Shown: positions 1 through 7,077 of the stretch, one piece after another
Layout of the letters: each line of letters opens with the position of its first letter
How positions within the stretch are numbered: the first letter of the stretch is position 1
Source of the DNA: an uncultured Clostridia bacterium
GTDB lineage: Bacteria > Bacillota > Clostridia > Christensenellales > UBA1242
Length of the DNA: 50,005 nt
Assembly (NCBI GenBank): GCA_937893125.1
Contig: CALBHW010000054.1
Span: forward strand, 1 to 50,005
Direction: 5' to 3'
Notes under the pieces: generated by a model
What the model was told of the DNA's origin: nothing
Databases searched by the model: none
What the model saw: the letters and a program-made list of their open reading frames with translations, nothing else
Translations under genes and position numbers: made by a program

Positions 1-15
1 CCCCCCCCCCCCCCC
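1..15. other. Terminal poly-C run (probable contig edge)
   Basis: Fifteen consecutive C at the very start of an otherwise AT-rich sequence. Nothing else in the window resembles it. It is most easily explained as an assembly or sequencing edge artefact, since dark-cycle poly-G reads appear as poly-C on the other strand. The bases up to 138 hold no gene that I can support. Confidence 0.6.
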
Positions 16-138
16 ATTTGTCAAGCAATTTTTGCAATTTTCTTGCAAAAATTAAGTTTTTTTATGATTTTTTGGACAAAAGTTATCCACATTTTCACAT
101 TTCTAGGCTAAAAACCCGTCTGTTAGATAATAGAACAT

Positions 139-171
139 AAAAAAAGAGTAACCTTAATTAAAGAGTTACTC
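139..171 (-). terminator. Rho-independent terminator after scpB
   Basis: Read on the minus strand, GAGTAAC pairs perfectly with GTTACTC around a CTTTAATTAAG core that can itself fold, and a run of seven T follows. It lies about 90 bases past the scpB stop and closes the M50-scpA-scpB unit. Confidence 0.85.
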
Positions 172-258
172 CATATTATAATATTCATATATTTATAACG
201 CGTCATAAATTTTGATGTTAAAAATTTGTAAAACTAAAAACCAACAAATCACAACAAG

Positions 259-1230
259 TCACAACAAGTCACTATCCTTTGTTGTCCAAACTTCTTGTTC
301 TTCATAGGCGGTCATTAAAACTTCTTTTATGTCCTTTTCAGCTGACTCTTCTTCAGATTTTTCTTCTTTAATTTCCGCCACCTTTTCTTCTTTTAAATCA
401 CCCGCGACTTCTTCTTTTTGCTCGTCAAGAGTTTTATTTTCTAAACTATTAGTCTCTTCTTCGCTATTGTCCATTTCGGAGTTATTTTCTTCTTCTGTCT
501 CGTCATTTTCTGGTTCAACTACTTTTTCCGTTTCTTCTTCGGTTTCACTTCCCAAATTTTCTTTCGCGACTTCTTCGTTTGTTTCGTTGCTCGCGGAATC
601 TTCTTTTTTTAACTCTTCTTCTCTTTTTGCAACGCTATCAGGCAACTCTTCTTCTGGGATAATCTCATCAGACTTGTAAAGCGAATCGGACGATTCGTGC
701 AAAACCTTAATTCTACTCAAAAGCTCTTCATAGTCAGGCAAATCGTCAATAGATTGAAGGTCAAATCTTTTCAAAAACTCGTCAGTTGTTCCATAAAGCA
801 AAGGTTTTCCTATTGCGTCTTTTCTTCCCACGACTTCGATAAGTTTAAAACTTGTCAAAACTTGCACTGCGTAATCACTGTTAACACCCCTAACTTGCTC
901 AATATCTAGTTTAGTCACAGGTTGCTTGTATGCAATAATAGCAAGAGTTTCGAGCGCGGCTTTTGTAAGTTGTTTTTCTCTAATAGGATTTAAAACAGTT
1001 GCTATATCTTCCGCAAAATCTGGGTTGCTTGAAAACTGCGCACTATCTTTATACGTAATGATATTAAAGCCGTCATCTTTATGTTTTTCTTTCAAATTTT
1101 CGACCGATTTTTTGATGTCTTTTATGTCAACTTCAAGTTTTTCAGCAATGTCTTTTAGTTCGACGCCGTTTCCAGCGACAAACAAAATTGCTTCCACAAC
1201 CTTATCCAAATTTTCTTTATCAGCAATCAT
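259..1230 (-). CDS. scpB: Segregation and condensation protein ScpB with long acidic C-terminal tail
   Basis: ScpB is the winged-helix kite subunit that dimerises on ScpA and completes the SMC condensin needed for chromosome segregation. Residues 1-180 carry the two winged-helix domains; the conserved stretch around residues 95-118 (LAIIAYKQPVT, then VRGVNS) is diagnostic. The family is usually about 180-200 residues, but this protein has 323. Residues about 186-300 form a low-complexity tail rich in Glu, Lys, Asp, Ser and Asn, ending in a less acidic stretch that contains Tyr and Trp. The ATG overlaps the scpA stop by 4 bases (ATGA), so translation is probably coupled. The core call is secure; the tail's function is unknown. 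Confidence 0.95.
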   Translation of the reverse strand: MIADKENLDKVVEAILFVAGNGVELKDIAEKLEVDIKDIKKSVENLKEKHKDDGFNIITYKDSAQFSSNPDFAEDIATVLNPIREKQLTKAALETLAIIAYKQPVTKLDIEQVRGVNSDYAVQVLTSFKLIEVVGRKDAIGKPLLYGTTDEFLKRFDLQSIDDLPDYEELLSRIKVLHESSDSLYKSDEIIPEEELPDSVAKREEELKKEDSASNETNEEVAKENLGSETEEETEKVVEPENDETEEENNSEMDNSEEETNSLENKTLDEQKEEVAGDLKEEKVAEIKEEKSEEESAEKDIKEVLMTAYEEQEVWTTKDSDLL

Positions 1231-1994
1231 TGTTTTTGCTCCTTTAACTCAATTTCAATGTCGTCATATGTGCCGTTTTGCATAACGCGAATTTCTTGCA
1301 TTTTAAGAAGTTCAAGAACAGCCAAAAATAAGTTAATCATCTCACTTTTTGTAAAATCTTCCTTGTAAAACTCCGAAAAATGCATTTTTTTGCGTGTTAA
1401 AATGCTTTCCCTAATTGAAACAATTTTTTCAGCCACCGTAAACCTATCTTTTTCAATCTTTTTAGGGATAATCTCCTGCTCTTCCTTTTTAACCCTTGTC
1501 ATCATCCTAGCAAAGGCGTCAAGCAAGCCCGACATTGTGAGTTCTCCCAAAACATAGCGGTAATCATTGACTTTTTCGTCGGCAGGCTTATAGAACCTAT
1601 TAACATTTTCAAGCGGTTTGATCTTTTGGATAACTTCTTGAAACATATCATATTCTTTAATTTGTCTAAGCAGTCTCACTTCTGGATCTTCTTCGTCAGG
1701 GGTTTCTTCCTCTTCTCTTGGCAAAAGCGATTTGGATTTTATCTCAATTAGTGTCGCTGCAATGTCAATAAAATCACTCGCTTTTTCAAGGTCGACTTCA
1801 TCAAGTCCCGCCATATATTCAAGATATTGCTCAGTCATATCGGCAAGTTTAACTTCGGTTATTTCAAGTTTTGTTTCCTTAATCATATGCCACAAGAGTT
1901 CGATTGGACCTTCAAAATTGTCCAGTTTAAACTCTACACCCGTATCGACAAAATTAAGTTGATTTAGTAGTTCTTTGTTCGCTTCACTCTTCAT
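1227..1994 (-). CDS. scpA: Segregation and condensation protein ScpA
   Basis: ScpA is the kleisin that bridges the SMC heads and binds ScpB. The N-terminal kleisin motif is clear at about residues 22-40 (FKLDNFEGPIELL then WHMI), where the family usually has FxGPLDLLLHLI. The middle is acidic and the C-terminal 80 residues fit the SMC-head-binding winged helix. I start it at the ATG at 1994 (MKSEAN), which follows an AAGGGGG Shine-Dalgarno by six bases. The frame stays open 14 codons further upstream but that stretch overlaps the M50 gene and is not conserved-looking. It lies between the M50 protease gene and scpB, a common clostridial arrangement. Confidence 0.95.
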   Translation of the reverse strand: MKSEANKELLNQLNFVDTGVEFKLDNFEGPIELLWHMIKETKLEITEVKLADMTEQYLEYMAGLDEVDLEKASDFIDIAATLIEIKSKSLLPREEEETPDEEDPEVRLLRQIKEYDMFQEVIQKIKPLENVNRFYKPADEKVNDYRYVLGELTMSGLLDAFARMMTRVKKEEQEIIPKKIEKDRFTVAEKIVSIRESILTRKKMHFSEFYKEDFTKSEMINLFLAVLELLKMQEIRVMQNGTYDDIEIELKEQKQ

Positions 1995-2005
1995 CTTTTG
2001 CCCCC

Positions 2006-2677
2006 TTACATCCCAAAAATGAGTCCCCAAAACCACTCAATTGGATAGCCGACTTTATTTACAAGAAAACTAAAAATTCCCGTTTGAGAGAAAATTATAA
2101 TAACTGCAAGTAAAACAAAAGAACCATATCTTTGCATAAAAGTCACATATGGATTAGTGTATTTTAGTTGCGATGCAAGTGCATTAAAGCCGTCGAGCGG
2201 ATAAATTGGAAGAAGATTAAAAACCGCAAAAACGAGATTAACTTCAAAAAGACAGTAGAAAAGATTAAATAAAATGTATATCACAGTTCCGCTTTCAATT
2301 GTCCTTAAAAACAAAAGTGCAATAGGATAACAAATAAAAGCCAAAATCAAGTTTACACAAATCCCCGCTATACTAACAAGAAAAGTGTCCCTTTTTATGT
2401 TGTGAAAATTATATGGATTGATAGGCACTGGTTTTGCCCAGCCAAAGCCCAAAAACAAAAAACAAAACATCCCTATATAATCAAAATGAACCATTGGATT
2501 AAGGGACAACCTTCCCGCAAGTTTTGCTGTATTATCTCCGAGTTTATTTGCGACGGCACCGTGTGCATATTCGTGGATAGTGAGTGCAAAAATAGTCGCA
2601 AAAGTAAAGGTGAAAAATAAAATCAACTTATTTTCAAACGACATATCTTTATACACGAATAACAAATCAAAAAGCAT
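2006..2677 (-). CDS. Site-2-protease family (M50) membrane metalloprotease
   Basis: Polytopic membrane protein of 223 residues. The zinc-binding HEYAHG motif (HExxH) is at residues 35-40 inside the second hydrophobic segment, and the second M50 motif, NLLPIYPLDG, is at about residues 154-163. Together these define the short rhomboid-length YwhC/YdgC-like subgroup of site-2 proteases, which lacks a PDZ domain. Substrates are unknown. It is the first gene of the M50-scpA-scpB unit, an order common in Clostridia. An AAGGAG ribosome-binding site lies about 10 bases before the ATG. The function beyond being an intramembrane peptidase is not inferable. Confidence 0.9.
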   Translation of the reverse strand: MLFDLLFVYKDMSFENKLILFFTFTFATIFALTIHEYAHGAVANKLGDNTAKLAGRLSLNPMVHFDYIGMFCFLFLGFGWAKPVPINPYNFHNIKRDTFLVSIAGICVNLILAFICYPIALLFLRTIESGTVIYILFNLFYCLFEVNLVFAVFNLLPIYPLDGFNALASQLKYTNPYVTFMQRYGSFVLLAVIIIFSQTGIFSFLVNKVGYPIEWFWGLIFGM

Positions 2678-2717
2678 ACGCGCGTCTCTCCTTCTAGGTG
2701 GTTTTTAAAAACTTGTC

Positions 2718-2760
2718 GCTATTAAATAAAATCTCGATTTTTTGATGGTTGTTTAATAGC
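2718..2760 (-). other. Nested hairpin in the M50-scpAB leader
   Basis: GCTATTAAA at 2718-2726 pairs perfectly with TTTAATAGC at 2752-2760, enclosing AAAATC/GATTTT arms at 2728-2741. It sits about 40 bases before the M50 start codon, in the 5' untranslated region. It could be a leader structure or only an AT-rich palindrome; no known riboswitch class is recognisable. Confidence 0.35.
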
Positions 2761-2827
2761 AAATATTGAGAAATTTTAAATTACTTTTAAAAAAAACAAA
2801 TAATCAAAAGACTCAAATTATTGCGAC

Positions 2828-2858
2828 AAAAAAGAAAAGTCCCATTTATAAGACTTTT
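2828..2858 (-). terminator. Rho-independent terminator after dacF
   Basis: On the minus strand AAAAGTC pairs with GACTTTT, followed by C and a T run. It lies 60 bases past the dacF stop and separates dacF from the M50 unit. Confidence 0.8.
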
Positions 2859-2916
2859 CTATTATATTATATTTTCAACAAATAATCAAATCATTTTAAA
2901 ACGATTTTTTTACAAT

Positions 2917-4092
2917 TTATGCCGATATTTTCCAAAGGTTTATTATTTTTTCGACCCCGTCAAGGAATGTAGGCTCGTTCACGCTATCAAGTGAAATTAT
3001 ATCCGTTTCAGCCTTAACTTCGCCGTCCTTTAAAACATAAATCTTTCCAACCGAATCTCCCGCGCATATTGGAGATGAAAGGTTTTTATTTAGTTCAATT
3101 TTTGTTGAAATTTTACTTTCATCACCGCGTTTTTGCAAAATATACAAGTCATTTTGGGCTTTCAAACCAATTTGAGCGCCAGAAACTTCTATCTTTTCGT
3201 CTAATAATTTTGTAGAATCGACAACCTTTTTGTTCTCGTAATTGTTAAAACCATAATTTAAAAGTTTACTTGTTTCTGCAAATCTTGCCTTGCCGTTTTC
3301 AGCGCCTAAAACAACGCCAACGAGTCTCATATCTCGTCTTTTTGCGGTCGCCACAAGGCAATAACCCGCTTCTTGAGTTGAGCCTGTCTTTCCGCCGTCG
3401 CACCCTTCAAAATATCTAATAAGTTTGTTTGTGTTGACAAGCTCACTTTCTCTACCTTTTGGATGCTTTAACGTGTCCATCCAAATTGTACTATATTTGT
3501 GATAGGCGTCGTGTTTTAAAACATCTTTTAAAAGAAGTGCAGTGTCCTTTGCGCACGAGAATTGCCCAACCGCAGGAAGTCCCGTGCAGTTTACATAATG
3601 TGTATTTTCAAGTCCCAAAACCTTTGCTTTTTGGTTCATTAAAGAAACAAAGCCTTCTTCGCTTCCACAAATTTTTTCTGCAAGAGCAACCGACGCGTCA
3701 TTAGCAGAACTTACAATCGTCGATTTTAATAAGTCACCCACAGAATATTCGCCATTTGCTTCAATAAAAACTTGCGAACCGCCCATACTTTGCGCCGTTT
3801 CCGAAACAACTACGGTATCTTCAAGAGATATATTTCCCTTTTCAATTTCTTCGCAAACAAGGTCAATCGTCATAAGTTTTACTATACTTGCAACTGGTAA
3901 TTGTGCCGTCGCGTCACGCTCAAAAAGAACTTCGCCAGTCGAATAATCTATAAGATAAAGAGACTTTGCATTAAAGCCATCATTCGCGTACGCAAAACAA
4001 GTTTGTGTTTGTCCCAACATATTTCCAACAAGACACATCACACAAAACAAAAAAATAAGCGTCAAAGATAAAAAACTCTTTTTCATTTTCAC
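2917..4092 (-). CDS. dacF: D-alanyl-D-alanine carboxypeptidase (DacF-like penicillin-binding protein)
   Basis: Secreted low-molecular-weight PBP of the S11 family that trims the terminal D-Ala from peptidoglycan stem peptides. An N-terminal signal peptide (Lys-rich start, hydrophobic core to about residue 27, cleavage probably after TCFA) is followed by all three active-site motifs: SIVK at residues 69-72, SAN at 129-131 and KTG at 235-237. The C-terminal 100 residues form the beta-rich PBP5_C domain. The family is usually about 380-400 residues, so 391 is full length. DacF in spore-formers modifies spore cortex crosslinking. Its position between a purine nucleoside phosphorylase and M50-scpAB matches clostridial dacF rather than vegetative dacA. 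A CTCC-complement ribosome-binding site precedes the ATG. Confidence 0.93.
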   Translation of the reverse strand: MKMKKSFLSLTLIFLFCVMCLVGNMLGQTQTCFAYANDGFNAKSLYLIDYSTGEVLFERDATAQLPVASIVKLMTIDLVCEEIEKGNISLEDTVVVSETAQSMGGSQVFIEANGEYSVGDLLKSTIVSSANDASVALAEKICGSEEGFVSLMNQKAKVLGLENTHYVNCTGLPAVGQFSCAKDTALLLKDVLKHDAYHKYSTIWMDTLKHPKGRESELVNTNKLIRYFEGCDGGKTGSTQEAGYCLVATAKRRDMRLVGVVLGAENGKARFAETSKLLNYGFNNYENKKVVDSTKLLDEKIEVSGAQIGLKAQNDLYILQKRGDESKISTKIELNKNLSSPICAGDSVGKIYVLKDGEVKAETDIISLDSVNEPTFLDGVEKIINLWKISA

Positions 4093-4150
4093 CTCCTTAT
4101 TCTTTGCAAAATTCTAAAAAATATTTATGACACAAAAAAATTTTTATTTC

Positions 4151-4199
4151 GAGCAAAATTAGGCTCACTTTTACCCCAAAAATAGGGCTAATTTTGTGC
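4151..4199 (-). terminator. Long hairpin after the purine nucleoside phosphorylase gene
   Basis: CAAAATTAG (4154-4162) pairs with CTAATTTTG (4188-4196), with further CCC/GGG pairing inside. On the minus strand an interrupted T run follows. It lies directly behind the phosphorylase stop codon, so it is a probable intrinsic terminator, though its U tract begins about 12 bases late. Confidence 0.55.
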
Positions 4200-4207
4200 C
4201 AAAGTGC

Positions 4208-5020
4208 CTACACTCTTTGTGCTAAATTATACAAAAGTTCATAAAAATACGAACTTGCACATTTCCTATTATAGACAATATCTTCGTGTTTAATCTTTCC
4301 ACTGGACATAAAAGAAGCATAATTTGTCACAAGCCCAATCATAACAACTGGAAGGTCACAATATTTGCACGCGACAACTTCGTTAACAACATTAAAACCC
4401 GTAAAATCTCCGCCAATTTGCCTAGCAAATTTAGATTCGCTTGGAGTCTCAACACTTGGACCACCAAATTCAACCAGCACACCCTTCTTTATCTTTATCC
4501 CTAGGCGCGTTTTTGCGACAAAAGAAAAGGCGTCAATCATTTGCGTGTTGTAAGCGTCCGTCATATCGACAAAAACGTTGCCAAATTCTTCACGACTGTT
4601 TTTGTAAAGAGTGTTTCGTCCTGTCAAATTTATATGGTCAGTTGCGGTTACTATATCACCCACTTTTATTTTTGGATTCAAAGAACCAACACTTGTAGTT
4701 AAAATAAGTTCATTACAATTAAGTGCTTTTAAAACATAAATAAGTGTGGCGACATCATCAGACTCGTAACCGTAATTGTAGTGGATTCTACCAAAAACAA
4801 CTACAACATCTTTTCCACCAATTTTCCCAAAAACGAACAAATTGTCCTTATCATTCCCAATTGCTTTTAATTCGGGAATATCACTAAAAGGCAAAATTAC
4901 TCTATCTTCAATTTTATCCAAAAAGTCGTCAAAAGTTTTTCCCAAAATAACAGCAGTCGTATGTGGCTTTATATCGACTTTTGACCTAATTTTTTCAACT
5001 ATTTTATCAATTTGGCTCAT
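4208..5020 (-). CDS. Purine nucleoside phosphorylase (PNP/MTAP family), diverged
   Basis: Phosphorolysis of purine nucleosides to base and ribose-1-phosphate, for nucleoside salvage. The fold-defining segments of the trimeric PNP/MTAP family are present: TTSVGSLNP at residues 108-116, the TDHINLTGRN loop at 127-136, GPSVETPSE at 187-195 and a terminal TNYAS at 232-236. The usual GMSTVPE purine-pocket segment reads GFNVVNE at 208-214, so substrate preference may differ. Length 270 is normal. Gene order with dacF and a SpoIIM-like gene matches the clostridial spoIIM-xerD-deoB-punA-dacF block, here without xerD and deoB. An AAGGAG site lies six bases before the ATG. Confidence 0.85.
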   Translation of the reverse strand: MSQIDKIVEKIRSKVDIKPHTTAVILGKTFDDFLDKIEDRVILPFSDIPELKAIGNDKDNLFVFGKIGGKDVVVVFGRIHYNYGYESDDVATLIYVLKALNCNELILTTSVGSLNPKIKVGDIVTATDHINLTGRNTLYKNSREEFGNVFVDMTDAYNTQMIDAFSFVAKTRLGIKIKKGVLVEFGGPSVETPSESKFARQIGGDFTGFNVVNEVVACKYCDLPVVMIGLVTNYASFMSSGKIKHEDIVYNRKCASSYFYELLYNLAQRV

Positions 5021-5136
5021 TTTTTCTCCTTAAAATGCAGTTTCTTTATTTTAGTACAACTATTACAAATAAATAAATTCACATCTTTTTACAATAATAT
5101 CTTACCACAAAAAAAACATTTTTCCTAACAAAAACA

Positions 5137-5739
5137 TCAAAAAACAAACAATTTACAAATGAGCCCCAACAAAATTCCCTGCACTAAAATGACACAAATA
5201 CAACACAAAAGGTAAAAACCCCAAATTTTAAGTTCGTTTCCACTTATTATTGAGCGCCCATAACAGCGCATTCCCTTATTTCTTGCTACCATTTGCGCAC
5301 TAAATAATACTAGAATCAAAATAAGCGCCAACTCACAAACTAAGACAATCAATATTCCAAGTAGCAATCCCTTTAAAATGCCACAAACGCTAATTACTAC
5401 AACAAAATCTATTCCAGCCAAAAAACCAATATAAAACCCAAGTAGCAGTCCAAAAACATTGCCACCTTTTAAAAAAGATAACAAAAATAACGCTAAAAAA
5501 ATCGCAAAATAGACTAAAATTTTGATAAAAATAAAAGCAAAGAAAGAATATTTGTGCAAAAAGAAATTGCGTAAACAAAAATCTTGCAATAAATTACAAG
5601 TTATACAAACATCCGCTTTTAATACACAAAAAACGCCAGTTGCAAGTCCAAGGATTGCAATTATTATAGTCCAAATAACAAGGGCTTTGTTTTTATAAAA
5701 GAATCTTTTTATGTTGTCCCAAAAATAATTTCCCGCCAT
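5137..5739 (-). CDS. Polytopic membrane protein, probable SpoIIM-like
   Basis: A 200-residue, very hydrophobic protein with a basic cytoplasmic N-terminus and about five membrane segments (roughly residues 18-40, 64-90, 95-127, 128-148 and 172-198). SpoIIM, part of the engulfment peptidoglycan machinery with SpoIID and SpoIIP, has this size and topology and normally sits upstream of the punA-dacF block, as here. The FLKGG...GLLLGFYIGF stretch at about 89-106 resembles the LKG...G..VGF segment of SpoIIM. Sequence similarity beyond that is weak, so the assignment rests partly on position. Cys is unusually common (about 10 residues). It could be an unrelated sporulation membrane protein. Confidence 0.5.
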   Translation of the reverse strand: MAGNYFWDNIKRFFYKNKALVIWTIIIAILGLATGVFCVLKADVCITCNLLQDFCLRNFFLHKYSFFAFIFIKILVYFAIFLALFLLSFLKGGNVFGLLLGFYIGFLAGIDFVVVISVCGILKGLLLGILIVLVCELALILILVLFSAQMVARNKGMRCYGRSIISGNELKIWGFYLLCCICVILVQGILLGLICKLFVF

Positions 5740-6096
5740 AATACAAATATATTGGATAAAACAAAGGATTAGAATGATAAATGTCTATTTGTGGTTTTGA
5801 AAAATATACAAGATACAATTAGATATCTAAAATTGTGCAAAAAGATATTCTTCATTAAAAAATTTTTAAGATAAGAAAAAGCGGTTATCTTTTATCAATA
5901 TATTTTCAAGAAAAAGCCGTAAAAAAGACAAAGATTTTACATTAAAATCCTTTTTGCCTAAAAGTGAAATATTCTCCATTTCACTTTGGCTTTTTATCTT
6001 CTGGTGTTCGCCTTTTGCGTCGTTTTTTATTGCTATTAACCGCAAAATATACGACGAGCATCAAATTTGATTTTTGCACTGGCGGTTTGTTTTGCA
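5740..6096. other. 357-base gap between spo0A and the SpoIIM-like gene
   Basis: No convincing protein gene. On the minus strand it carries only an imperfect AAGATAA/TTATCTT hairpin (about 5869-5893). On the plus strand it holds a -35-like TTGAAA (5797-5802), 17 bases, a weak TAGATA -10 (5820-5825), and then a clear plus-oriented terminator at 5956-5995. This makes a short plus-strand RNA possible; see findings. Confidence 0.4.
5956..5995 (+). terminator. Plus-oriented intrinsic terminator with no plus-strand gene
   Basis: GCC-TA-AAAGTGAAAT pairs with ATTTCACTTTGGC around an ATTCTCC loop and is followed on the plus strand by TTTTT. On the minus strand the 3' flank is an A run, so it is not a good terminator for spo0A. 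No plus-strand protein gene lies before it. Confidence 0.6.
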
Positions 6097-6816
6097 TTAG
6101 TAAAGGCGTCCTTCCACATTAACCAATTTATCAAAAAGTTGAGAAACAGAATAAACAATAAACCCTTTATTCGTGATAGCACAACCTTCTGGAAATTTAT
6201 CCTTATTTTTGCAAGCGTTTTGAATCGCTTTTCTAATACTAAGCTCCACACAAGCTGGAGTAACTGCATATTTATGAGATAAAATCACATAAACTTCTTT
6301 AGAGAGTTTTCTCACAACACATTTCTTTTGAATGTAATAAATAATCGTGTCAATCAACATAGAAAATCCGTTACATTTTGACGAAAAGCCCCAATCGCAA
6401 AGTTGCTTACTAATCTCACTTCTCCATGTGCTTGATAAAAATCTTTCTTTTATGTCTTCCTTATCGAAAACCTTATCAAATAAAATATTAAGGTCACTTT
6501 TGAACGATTCGCCAAGATGCACATACATAAATTCACTGCCATAAGTTGTCCCTTCTGGAACAATCATAATAACAGTGTCAATAAGTTTAGAATTTAGCAT
6601 AAGTTTTATAAGAGAACAACTCCTGCTATCGAGTGGTGTTAAAGTCAAATCAAGCACAATATGTCTAATGGATGAATTTCGGTTAATAAAGAATTCATCC
6701 AAACTATCAATATTTAAGACTCCCCTATTTTTATTTTCTAAAACATCCTTGACATCCTTTGCAAGAAGAATGTTTCTATCTTGTGAATAAAAGGTTATTG
6801 AATAATCTCTTTTCAT
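6097..6816 (-). CDS. spo0A: Spo0A-like sporulation response regulator with degenerate receiver
   Basis: Spo0A is the master transcription factor for sporulation entry. The C-terminal half (residues about 132-235) matches the Spo0A effector domain: the WGF...G..ML helix, the YVILSHKYAVTP segment and a helix-turn-helix at about 186-204 (CVELSIRKAI). The receiver keeps an aspartate at position 56 (VLDLTL), exactly the Spo0A phosphorylation site. The acidic pocket has become Ser-Gln-Asp (11-13), the conserved Thr of the T-loop is Val/Ile (85-86) and no KP motif is found near 100. Length 239 is slightly short. It follows spoIVB, the classical Firmicutes pair. AAGGAG lies seven bases before the ATG. 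Identity is likely, but its mode of activation is uncertain. Confidence 0.85.
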   Translation of the reverse strand: MKRDYSITFYSQDRNILLAKDVKDVLENKNRGVLNIDSLDEFFINRNSSIRHIVLDLTLTPLDSRSCSLIKLMLNSKLIDTVIMIVPEGTTYGSEFMYVHLGESFKSDLNILFDKVFDKEDIKERFLSSTWRSEISKQLCDWGFSSKCNGFSMLIDTIIYYIQKKCVVRKLSKEVYVILSHKYAVTPACVELSIRKAIQNACKNKDKFPEGCAITNKGFIVYSVSQLFDKLVNVEGRLY

Positions 6817-6850
6817 TTGTTTTCTCCTTCTTTTGTTTTATGATATCAAA

Positions 6851-6879
6851 AGTTTAGCACAAAAATTTTAATTTGTAAA
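6851..6879 (-). promoter_or_regulatory. Promoter for spo0A
   Basis: Minus-strand TTTACA (6874-6879), a 17-base spacer, then extended -10 TGC-TAAACT (hexamer 6851-6856). It lies about 35 bases before the spo0A start codon. No TGTCGAA-type 0A box is obvious in the surrounding 260 bases. Confidence 0.55.
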
Positions 6880-7077
6880 ACAATTTTTAATATTTTTTCA
6901 AAATTATTCAAAATGGTTTTTAATTTGTTTTTATTTGGTTTTTTGTAAAAAGTAACATTTATTAGCGTTTTTTATCAAATATAAGTATTATTTATGTCAG
7001 TTTTGAAAAACTGATGTTATCTATCTTAAATTTGCATTCAAAATTATTGGATAATCATTCTAAATTATTCAAAATGC

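Noticed and set aside
83..91. Perfect DnaA-box TTATCCACA near the left edge
   Set aside because: Only one clear box in the non-coding edge, no dnaA or dnaN and no AT-rich unwinding cluster. A second copy near 22962 lies within the trmH coding sequence. A single 9-mer is expected by chance.
251..271. Tandem 10-base repeat ACAACAAGTC at the scpB stop
   Set aside because: Only two units, and partly coding. Too short to call a functional repeat.
329..1285. Long plus-strand frames opposite scpB
   Set aside because: Ser-rich antisense of the acidic scpB codons, no ribosome site and no domain.
5390..5578. Open frame inside the SpoIIM-like gene
   Set aside because: Phe-rich shadow of hydrophobic codons; the larger frame has the better context.
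6036..6269. Open frame overlapping the end of spo0A in another frame
   Set aside because: Out of frame with the recognised Spo0A effector domain and without a ribosome site.
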